Below, one piece after another: positions 32,763-43,500 of a stretch of 64,000 bases of DNA (position 1 is the stretch's first letter; each line of letters opens with the position of its first letter). The stretch is taken from the NCBI GenBank assembly GCA_040954595.2, contig CM082578.2, positions 4,030,001 through 4,094,000 of the forward strand, in the 5' to 3' direction. The notes beneath the pieces were generated by a model. That model had not been told where the DNA came from, did not search any database, and saw only the letters and a list, made by a program, of their open reading frames with translations. The position numbers were made by a program, and so were the translations under genes. The DNA is from Balanoglossus misakiensis. Its lineage: Eukaryota > Hemichordata.

Positions 32763-33145
32763 TGAGTTAATTTGCTTTTGGGTTCATTAAAATGCAGCTT
32801 TGAGCTCTTTATTTAAAACATTTTCTTACGTGGCAGGGGGACACCCCCTCCCAAACCCACCCCCTTCACATCTCGGTTTAAATGTCTGCCAACACAGAAT
32901 ACAAATACTTAAAAAATATAAACAATGTTCAGTTTTAATACCCACTGATAAGGGAAAACATCAGGTTCAAATTCTTTTCATGGATAGATAGGTGATGTGT
33001 TCTGCTGTGTGAAAGAAAATGGGGGGATTTCACAATTTTAGCAGTTCGAAAGGGGGGTGAAAATATTTCGGGTTGTATACGGGGGGCATGTGAAAATTAA
33101 CGGTAAAAATGAATTCTCACCCCCCCTCCAGAGGTGTTTGTGAAT
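32763..33145 (-). repeat. Poly-C/G repeat, copy 2
   Basis: Duplicate of 31890-32340, shorter by about 70 bp. The G-run element between them (32380-32540) ends with the reverse of ACTGTCCAGAATTTACTTCC, linking it to the repeat at 14336. Confidence 0.7.
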
Positions 33146-33559
33146 GTAATCATTCTCTGACAATTTTACTGCGGCTTGTTGCCACGTCTTATACATTTCA
33201 TTGGCCGGTGGAATATACATGTAGAGGTTCAGTCGTCACGCTGAACTGGCTCGAAACCGTTCCCCACGCTGACTCTCGCGCCTGGGATACGTCTGTGGTA
33301 GCTCCATGGTAACAACCGCAAGGGGCCAGGTCATGTGATAACTGGATACATATCGTACGCTATAAGGCGCCTTTTGATTGGTTTACTGGCCCAGTAAATC
33401 CCGAAGATTTCAACGGGAGCTCCAGTGAGAGTTGGTCAGATGTAGTGTAGGCGACAGCATAAAAAAACATGTCGCCGTTGCCTACATCTGATTTTAATCA
33501 GATTGGCAATTGATGTACTGTTTAATTAAAGGAATGTTTCAATGAACACGGTACATGTA

Positions 33560-34530
33560 CGTCTTTGCTTCGTATTTTAATGAACATTTTGAAGGTGTCA
33601 CCAAAATCCGACATCAATTCTACCCTGTATTTGTGTAATCACCTGACTGCTTTCAAGGCAATAGTGGGAATCGTCACATCTGGTGGATGATGCCACGTTT
33701 AGCACAGGGGCGTCCAATTTGGTTGTAGAGGTAACAACACGAAACGCATGCTGCAGAAGTTATGGGTTATTGTTCAAGATTTATTTCGGTATTTTAGATG
33801 TCTTTTCAAAATACGTATCATTGAACGTAACTGCATGCTTTTTGTCCTAATTTGTAGCAAGTAGATATGTTTTGCACATGGATCTTTATTGGTCCAGAGT
33901 GGAGTACAAATCTTGTCGTCCATGGCTAGTCAGTCCTTTTTAAAATAAAGCCATCTAAAGAAATCTAGACTCTACACGTGTCCCGTCTCTCCTACATCCC
34001 AACCGCCACCCTGACCAGAAAGACTCTACGAATGTATCCCACCATTAAAGGAAGACACGATAAGACTATGAAATATTTTCCTTGATGACGTAAGTTACAA
34101 AGCTTTTAAAAATGTTGCATTCTCTACAATAGTGACAGTCGATCAATTTTTAAATGTAGATATCTGGGAAAACTTGTGTGAAGAAGGCGTTAAAGGCAAG
34201 ATATTAAACATATATCGAACGTGCATTCCAGAAAACAAATATGTTTCGAGACAATATGCTGAATTTTCCTTTAGTGGGTCCAGCAAATGTTTTCTACAAA
34301 ATGTCCGCTGGTTATGACTCGAACACATTGATGATTAATACTACTTTTGTTTTATGTATCCATTTACCGGAAACAACAATTTAATATTCATTCATTTCTT
34401 TTCGTTTCATGACAATGAGAAATACATTAATAGTAAAGTCACGCATTTCTTACTATAACTGGCGAATACTTAATGAAATAGGGGGAAAATTCATCGAGAG
34501 ATACAAAGCCCGAATCATCAAATTAAACAT
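33560..34530 (+). pseudogene. Decayed paralogue (block 2) of the lectin/GPS gene 3' end
   Basis: 33595-33720 aligns with the GPS exon at 54705 and with 26710. The motif reads NSTLYLCNHLTAF, so Cys-x-Cys has become Tyr-x-Cys, and the acceptor AG has become GAAG. The block continues in parallel with 26,850-26,960 and, after a gap, 34,270-34,530 parallels 27,590-27,835. Confidence 0.6.
34125..34300 (+). pseudogene. Possible LINE RT remnant
   Basis: The frame reads VDQFLNVDIWENLCEEGVKG and KILNIYRTC, resembling the RT stretch following the first catalytic Asp (FDxVxxxLLWxKLxxxGxxGKILN). No catalytic residues are preserved. It sits inside block 2, which it interrupts. Confidence 0.35.
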
Positions 34531-34910
34531 TAAGCATTTTGAATGCAACTTCGTTACACGTGGATAAATGTATTTATCATGAGTATGCCTTCGTCTAAGT
34601 TGCATGTATAATGGCATATTGAAAGTATGCACACGGCAGGACTATATACAGGTGGTCAAATATGCTGTAAAGTGAACATGTATGATTTTAACTTTTTGCT
34701 GACGTATCAAGAATGCTTTAACTGTTAGCCTCGCGGTCACGTGGGCAGCTAAACCCCAAATTTTGGCATAATTGTGCACTTTGGGTTAAAAGAATGAAAC
34801 TTGGTACAGTTATGCATGGACCTTTCAATACGAGTAGCCCTTTTCAAGAGGTCAGTGGTGATCTCCTTACATTGGATAGCAAGGGCACTCAGACAACATA
34901 TCTTCAACGG

Positions 34911-35151
34911 CTGGCAGCGGTAAAACGGGCCCCTGAACTAGCATGCAGCAGGGAAAATGTGCGGTTAAACCACTGTCGTGTGAGGTTAAACAAACTAAAT
35001 AAAATAAAAATACTAATTGAATTTACGGACGTTGTATTTTGGAACTGCTCTGGGGGAATATTTGGCATTTTGCATGCGCGCTGCCTGTCTTGTCACTTTT
35101 TGTCGTCTGCTTCATGTTTAATGCTCGATCCCGGCCACTCGTGTTTACATT
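34911..35151 (+). repeat. Interspersed repeat block, second copy
   Basis: Aligns with 11533-11753. It carries extra bases (TGCATGCGCGCTGCCTG) not seen in the first copy. Confidence 0.65.
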
Positions 35152-35229
35152 CATGGTCGCCATGTTGGTTCACGATCGCAATTTCTCTTTCTGACGCTGT
35201 TTCGTTAAGAAAATGACACTGATATGCCA

Positions 35230-35395
35230 CAAAACCAAAATAGCAATAACCCCCGCCTCAGTCCGGTGTACATTCGATTTTGGTACAATTCGCTGCATTC
35301 AGCACTTGGCTAACGGCTCGTGCTATATGTGTCGAATTGTACCAAAATCTCGTGTATACGCGCCTGCGGTGGTTTTTTTTTTGCTTAATACACCG
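35230..35395 (+). repeat. Diverged foldback hairpin
   Basis: Has the architecture of hairpin B at 11321-11461 (GCAATAA + C-run, then TCGATTTTG ... CAAAATCTCG, then a G/T end with TTGCTTAA) but with different stem sequence: perfect 16-bp arms ATTTTGGTACAATTCG and CGAATTGTACCAAAAT. The stem changed on both sides while remaining paired. Confidence 0.6.
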
Positions 35396-35399
35396 GTGT

Positions 35400-36335
35400 T
35401 GTTAATTCACTTTTGTTAACACCATTTGTTTGCTGTCTCCCACATAGATAATAGTTAGTCCAGTCGCCCCCGTAAATAATGGTACAGCCCTATACGAAGA
35501 ATGTAATATGAGACTTCACATGCGCCTAACAGTCGGATCCCGGACTCAGATTTATCCTGAATGCCACAGTGAACATCCCAAAAAGTGAATCATTGGTGGC
35601 CAAATCGATTTGGTTTGTGGATGCAAGCGGCGTACACCAAGATGCAACACAGGACTATATGTTATGCTCAGTTGCACAATGCTTACTTCTCAAACGACGA
35701 TGAAATTAAATCGTTGATGAAGTGCGCACGGACCAACAAATCCTCGCTTCGCGCGGGAACTAAAAAATTACAGACAAGAAATGATCGCAGTGTAACAATG
35801 ACAAACAAACAAAGAATGCAACATTTCAACATGCAGATAATTTAATCTGTCAAGTTCATCTTGTCAACCCCTCCTTATGTTTGTGACTTTTGAAGAATGC
35901 GTGCCAGTATGTCTTACATGGCAATGCACACCTAACACTTGTCGGGCACCCTTTATTATCTTCGCAATACAGAAGACTGTTTTGTAACTTACTTTTAATT
36001 TAAGAATTTTAATTGTTCCAGCATGCACTCTAGTAAATTGTTCGTTAAGTCCTTCGGCAGGAGACTTGCGTACATGGACAAAAGACTTTCTCCTTGTTGT
36101 CTCCAAGAAAGTGTAGGGGTTGGGGCAATTGACGCCGCAATGTTACGGTTGTCAACGATTGATCCAAACAACCCCGGGAGGTAACTGCTAACACATAAAT
36201 AAAGGAACACGACGTAGCATCTCCATTTGGCTCCTGATCTCTCTCTGCAGTGGTTACAATTCTTTGTAAAACACGCATTATTTGTCAAGTAGTTCTTGTA
36301 TAAAATGATCGCAGATTAGCCGTAAACTCGCAACC
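35400..36335. other. Upstream region of the lectin/GPS gene
   Basis: No coding homology is recognised. A plus-strand frame at 35585-35845 has no family match. The 5' UTR and promoter of the gene starting at 36336 presumably lie here; no TATA motif stands out. Confidence 0.4.
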
Positions 36336-36447
36336 ATGGCTTGCCGGAGAAGCTGTAAAATGTTACGAGATTGTCGTGAAATACCTTTGAAGTTAACGCT
36401 CGTCGCTTCATTCGTAATGTTTTCCATGGCATTACTGCAGCAAGCAG
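36336..36447 (+). CDS. Lectin/GPS gene exon 1: start and signal segment
   Basis: ATG at 36336, then a short basic/Cys-rich lead and the hydrophobic stretch LTLVASFVMFSMALLQQA. It ends in phase 1 before the donor GTAAGA. An earlier in-frame ATG was not seen. Confidence 0.7.
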
Positions 36448-37547
36448 GTAAGACACCAATTTTTGGTTTAGCACGTTCAGAAAGTTTGAAGTTCCTCAAA
36501 ACATAAATGTTATCATTATTTCATGTATGATTGTAATTAAAATAACGATTTGATATCCAGATTGCAAGAGCGTTTACGGGTGGATGAATAACGATAGAGC
36601 TTACACATTTTGTGAGCGATTGGGTCTTCGCCTTGTTAAAGATGACAGCGAAAGAAAACACGCAGCTATACAAAAGACTTTAAGAGAACGAGGCGTATTA
36701 GGCTTGTGGTTCTGGATAGATGGACAAACTAACAAAAATCGAACCGTAGTCACGACAAGAGACGGGGAAATTTTAACCTACAAGCCAAATGTTTACAAGA
36801 GATTGGGAGGACAGTGCGTCTCAATGAGGTGAGTTGAGCCTTTTGACGATATAATTAAATATGAAAAATGATGTTTTTGTGGTCATTTTAATACAGCTTA
36901 ACTTAAATCAATCACAGGGAATCGTGTGCAGAGGCATGAGATCTTTGAAATTTATCAGTATTGACAGAATTGATATACATTTGAATAATATCCAGATGTT
37001 ACAATTGGCAATGTCTTTAGAAGAACATTATTGACAATTGCACACCCATATACCTCGATTTTATGAGAAATTTAAAAATGCAACTTTGAGATATGTCCAG
37101 TTTCATCTCATCGTTACCTTTGAACACCAAACTTTCTCTGAAAAACGTGGTACAACATTTTACCTCATTTGTCTATTTTTTCAAAATTTTCGATCAGGTT
37201 CACCTAATTCTCAATTATCCGTGGGTCTTAATCAAATTATGGGGAAAATGTAGAAAACGTTTCTATAGAAATGTACGGGTTGACAGGCGTTAAGGGGTGA
37301 AACTTATATATACTTTCATAACTTTTTAATTCACAGACATAATTGGCTATATAATAAATGTTGGAAAAGGATTTTAGCTTTATGTGAAAATGCAAGTAAG
37401 TTATACTTGAATGAAGTTGGTTTAATGTTTTTATTTTGCATTCTATAACATTTTTTTTTCTGTTTACTCACGTGATTCAGTATCACGGGAGTGATACCGT
37501 CGCCTTTTAGCTCGCGTGTGACAGGTGAGCTAATGTCGCCACCTTTT

Positions 37548-37579
<32 letters not shown>

Positions 37580-40500
37580 TTGTTTGTGTGTGTGTGTCTG
37601 TCTGTCTGTGTGCACGATATCTCAAATACGGCTTCGATCAGCTTTGGTACACGTGTTCTATATGCAAATGACAAGAAAAGATTAGTTTTTTTTGTGTGTG
37701 ACTTGCGAATTAATCGAGTTATGAAAAAAATAGAACAAAAATGATGACTTGACGAGGGTGCTATAACTTATTGAATAGGCGGTCGAGACAAACGTAACGC
37801 GCACGCGGAAGCATTGACGCACGTGCACAAACAGGGATTTGCCTAATGTTCGAGTGGTACACGATTACATCTGACCATGATTGAGAGAAAACAGAACCAA
37901 AGGAGGTAAAGAAGTTTGATGTATTGTTATTTCGGGCAGCTTACAGTAACAGCCAAGATGGCGGCTGCAATCCGGACAGTGACTTGGCAATATCGCCACC
38001 GATATCGCTGAACTCTGTTTTGGTAGGCCTAATTCAATCAGAACTCAGCTAGGCATTTGAACCCATGCATTGGATACATTTATCTCGCAACTCTTATCAG
38101 ATCACGGAATTGTTACATCTCCGCTGGGACTTCAAGCAGATGGTGCCTTCCAAGTTTGAACTCGGCGCGTGACACATGTGATTGTCCAACGAGTTAGGTC
38201 ACGTCCCTGACCCTGACGTTTGTCAAAGTCGTTGACGGTTGTGCTGTGAAAAGGACACCGATTTCAAATTTCATGCCGCGGTTTAACGCAGCAGACGTGC
38301 GCTCAAAACAACTGGATAGTTACAGCGCACTGATCTGTGAAAATATAATGTCGGTTCAAAGTACGGATTCACGGTTTATGTCCACAACATAGAATCGGGC
38401 GATCGGAAGAAACCCCCGGCCAACGGTGCACCGAACAACACCGTTCCCACAGCTGAAGTGGATCCCACGATGCAATGTCTGTCCACACCACAAAGGCCAC
38501 GCAAAATACCTTTCATACATGTGACATTTTAAAATGCGTCTTATTGAAAACAGGGTTTACTGTCTTACCTGGCCAGCAATCAACAATTTTATGATAGGGA
38601 CAGTGTTGCAAGGAATTTTTCAGAGCTACTATTCACAGTAGTTTTTGTTCTTTAAGTGGAAAAACTGTATTGGTTTATTATCGGTGTGTGGTTTTTGTCC
38701 TCGTTTTCCTGGAATACTAACAGTGAAGTGCATGTGCTAGATCAAAATAGAGTTTTTTATTCGTTTTCGGGAAAGGAATGGCGTTGTTTTCTATTCTGCA
38801 GCAACGTTCGACTTAACATCCACACTGAATGGTATGGTGGCTACATACCAGCTATGTGAGAAGCTTGGGATGCGTCTTCTAACTGACACCACTAAATGGA
38901 AAACTGACCAGTACTGTGTGCCCTTTAGAGCAGCTGCAGATACAACGTGGTATATAAAAATATGGATTGATGCCACCATCACGGCAGATGGCACTGTGAA
39001 GACAAGCAGCGGTTTGATATTGGAACACATGCGTTTTGCTCCCAACCAAAATCTTGACGTCGGATCGTGTATTTACGTAATGTGAGTTGCTGTCTCTTCA
39101 AGCTATTTTCCACAGTGCCAGACAGTAGATATTTTTTGTCATTGCTTTCATGATGTTACCTGTTATAGAGTTTGAACTTTTGAGATTACATAGGAGATGA
39201 TGGCAATTGAATAATTTGAATATGTGTGTAATTAGAATATGTGTGGGGGGAGTTAGTAGGTAGGCAGTGGACTCCCTCGCGTATGGTTCTTTGAAACCCC
39301 ATTGGAACAGACAACAAATTGGTGTCGTATAAACCAAAAGATTCGGTGTATTGTGTCGAAACGTTTAACGGAGAACAGAACGACACGTGCAAGGACGCTT
39401 ACACATGTAAAGTCTCAAGTTGTCAACTACAAGCCTATTCGAAAAACTAACGTGGTTACTTCTACCCCCCCCCCCCAAAAAAGTAGCAATTTTGCGGGAA
39501 AAACATTCAGCGGTGATTGGGCGCTACTGCAGCATCTCTGGCAGGGCGTCTACGGGTAGAATCTTCTGCCTTTCGGTTTGTGAAGCGCGGCGTTGTTGTG
39601 TCCACGGGTATACTTCAACGTCCGTACTGGATTACAATCCGTCATCCATCGGACTATGATTCGCGATAGAGAGTTCCTTAGAGACGACTTGCAATGGATA
39701 CAGCTTGTGTATGGGTATGTTTGTTGGACCATTAACATGTCTAGTTTGGCGGAACGTGCAAGTTTATCGTTCCCGTAAATAAGCTTGCGTACCGTTCCCA
39801 AATGCCATTTCAAGCATTTGTCGGTGTAACTATGGATAATTACAACGTCCCCGACTTTGACAACATTGACCCCCCCCCCCCCATTGTCTATATTTCCGGT
39901 TGCTCCGTGTCTCTCACGGACCGCAGTCAAATACTCAGGCGACCATCTTCGCCAAAACTGTTCGTGCAGTCTGGACAAGTGTTCATATCTCTTGTTGACT
40001 TGGTGATGGTCAGAGTACGTTGGATCAAGTGTCTCTTCTTCAGTGACCACTACGTAGGGTAGCAAGGTCAACATTCTGCAGTGAAGCAGGTGATTTGGGG
40101 TCAGCGCTAGCCGAAACATACATTTGTAAGTTAGCGGTCGGTAATTCAAGACTGTTTCAATTTCAGTCACGACATTGGCGAGTCCATCGAATGACATCGG
40201 CGCACGAACAAGCGTTTTCTTTATCGCGTTTTTGTCAGACCAATTAGCCTCTCCCAGAAGCCGCCGAACCAGGGAGCTCGCTTTGGTATAAACATCTAAA
40301 CATCCACTGTACTCGATGTGCGGCGAGAAAGTCATTGACTTCGGGAGGTCGAGCAATTCTTTGATTTCCTCGGCTGGAGACAAATAGGTTGAGGCGTTAT
40401 CAGATAACATGCGACTCGGCAAAGAGAGCATCTTCTGAACGCGTGCATAAAAAGTCTTTGTTGACATGTCTGGCACCAGCTCAAGGTTAACGGCACGCGT

Positions 40501-43500
40501 CACTGCGCACGTAAACAAACAGATATATGCTTTGGCTCGCGTTCCATCTTTCGATTTGGTATACAGATTTCCAGTGAAGTCTAAGTCCGTTACTGAAAAC
40601 GGACGAGCTATATTCACACGGTCGCTCGGCAACGGAGCTTCTACGGGTTTTGTGTAAGGTTTCCCGGTAACCTTGTCGCATACCACACGTTTACGTAAAT
40701 ATTGCGTACGATGATGCGTATTTTGGGGATCCAACATGTTTGTCTAATTCGTGTCACTGTAGATTGGACTCCCTCGTGTAACATCAATTTGTGCGCCTTC
40801 CATACGATTAAAGCGGGTAGATCGTCTTATTTTATCCTTTGTTGATAAACATTATTTTTACCCACAATGCACCTGTTTCCATGTGTGCAAGCAAGATTCA
40901 AGATGGATGCGGCTTAGTTGCTGTGGGTCACGCGCAACACACCATGGGGGTTCCAACGTCAGTAACCGTTCATTTGACTTCCGGCTCGCCTCGAGTACAC
41001 ACGTTAGCAGTGTCTGGACGATCACTTTCTTTGGACCTTTTACGTAGGATATTTTCGGTTTTTGTGACACCGGACATTTAGTTGTGCACAGATTGGTACC
41101 AAGTTCGTTCTCTGTGATATTTTCGGCTCGCTTGACGTTTTTAACCGTCTATTCGGATCGATGTACTGGCCGCGGGGCTATGCGCATACACTGACGGGGC
41201 GCGCGTAGCTGCATGATGGCCGCCGAGCGTGAAAAGCTTTACCGTAGGCCAACATACCGTTGTAGCTTTTCGATTCGTTCTATTACAGCTCAGTTTTCTT
41301 CTCAAATATGTACAGTATTTTTTAAAGATCTCACACCAAACCGCAAATAAACGAAAACCAGAAGACTTTTTTTATTTTACGCACAATTACAAGAAACCTA
41401 CATACATGTTTGTAAATATGTGCTGGTTAGTTACGCAAGTCAAATGGCGCACGGTCTTAACTACCACATAAAAAATCCTATGTAAGTGCTTTAAAGAAAA
41501 TTTTATTGCCACTGGAATGGTACCGATTGCGCACGCGTGACACTGCTAGGTCGACCATGTTTTGCTCATGAAGAGCGGGTTAAACCGGAAGTGACGTCGT
41601 GACCCACACCACCTTGATGCGGCTGAATGTTTTTTCTCGCTAAAAATTCGAAAGGGGTCGTTGTACAAGTTTTGAGCTGTTTTGGGGTGCTTATATGTGC
41701 CGTATGATTGAGGTGTTCTCGGTAACGGCGATTTGTCCATGGGTTTTGTTTTGAAGTTGGAAATTCTAGTCGAAACTACTGCGCAACAGATCGGTTGGGG
41801 CGGCACTGGCCATAAGACACAGCTTGCCACAAATAGCATGGTTTCCACAATCAGCTTGTGCTTTTTGATCATTCACACTAAGTTCATCTTGAACCCAAAT
41901 GATTCTTTTAGTGACAAACCGCCCACTATTCAACAATTGTGTATTTCTGACAGTGCACGCGCCTGTTTATGCGGCACAATTTTACGATGATATGTACACG
42001 TATTCCCCTGTAGTACTAGTATGTAGCGAATAAGCCCTGCTTTGCCGGGAGCACGCAGACCTATATCAGGGCTAGTACTACCGTAACGAGATTAAATTGC
42101 TCAACGTCCCACACCAAAGACGACCCCGTAACATTGCCGACCTCACTACGAACTGAAAGCACCCCTTGGAATAAATCTAGCTCAGTTCTTTAACGACATT
42201 TAATCTTCAAACAAATTTGTTTTAGCTGGCGCAGAGACGCCAAAACGTGTGTAAATCATCGCTGCGCGGAGCTGCCTAAGTGACATCGACTGTGTCCTGA
42301 CCGCGGCTGCGCCCGAGCATGCTTAGCAATTATCGCTGCAAATCTCAGCCAATTCGTGCAGTTTTCCTCTCGGTCGGTTATCATTTCTTTCGGGCAGAAT
42401 ATACTGGTAGTTTGTACAGCGTCATAAAATATACGTCAAACGCAGTCTGCCTCCACGAGAGCGAGGATGATTACTGTACGAGGCAGTGTTACCTATATCT
42501 TCCGGGTCCAGCTTACAAGCAGCCCGGTGTTCTGTGCGCGATCTACACTGCCTGGGAATACCTTTTCTCGTACGCTAAGCGAAAGAACCATCTTCAGTTT
42601 TCCTCTCAGTCGATTATAAATTCTTTCCGATCGAACACAGAATATACTGACATTTTGTAAAGCTTCATAAAATGTACGTCAATCGCAATCTGCCTCCACG
42701 AGAGCAAGGATGATTACTGTACACGGCAGTGGTACTTCTATCTTCCGGGCCCAGCTTACAAGCAGCCCGGTGTTCTGTGCGCGATCTACACTGCCTGGGA
42801 ATACCTTTTCTCGTACGCTAAGCGAAAGAACCATCTTCGGTTTTCCTCTCAGTCGATTATAAATTCTTTCCGATCGAACACAGAATATACTGACATTTTG
42901 TAAAGCTTCATAAAATGTACGTCAATCGCAATCTGCCTCCACGAGAGCAAGGATGATTACTGTACACGGCAGTGGTACTTCTATCTTCCGGGCCCAGCTT
43001 ACAAGCTGCCCGGTGTTCTGCGCGCGAACTACACTACCTGGGAATACCTTTTCTCGTACGCTAAGCGAAAGAACCATCTTCAGTTTTCCTCTCAGTCGAT
43101 TATAAATTCTTTCCGATCGAACACAGAATATACTGACATTTTGTAAAGCTTCATAAAATGTACGTCAATCGCAATCTGCCTCCACGAGAGCAAGGATGAT
43201 TACTGTACACGGCAGTGGTACTTCTATCTTCCGGGCCCAGCTTACAAGCAGCCCGGTGTTCTGTGCGCGATCTACACTGCCTGGGAATACCTTTTCTCGT
43301 ACGCTAAGCGAAAGAACCATCTTCGGTTTTCCTCTCAGTCGATTATAAATTCTTTCCGATCGAACACAGAATATACTGACATTTTGTAAAGCTTCATAAA
43401 ATGTACGACGTCAATCGAGGTCTGCCTCCACGAGAGCAAGGATGATTACTGTACACGGCAGTGGTACTTCTATCTTCCGGGCCCAGCTTACAAGCTGCCC

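Noticed and set aside
37331-37685. ORFs rich in TDRQTDRQ or SVCLSVCL
   Set aside because: Translation of a (CTGT)n microsatellite.
37953-38010. CAAGATGGCGGC motif as a promoter/start of a gene
   Set aside because: The frame ends after 17 codons and no splice continuation is evident; the motif alone is not enough.
38656-38859. Hydrophobic start MEKLYWFIIGVWFLSSFSW as an alternative signal peptide for exon 2b
   Set aside because: It reads through the acceptor of exon 2b in a different frame, so it cannot lead into the lectin domain.
41216-41354. 44-codon ORF beginning MAAEREKLYRRPTY in a GC-rich patch
   Set aside because: No family match, no donor with continuing exon; kept only as part of the unknown 5.1-kb segment.
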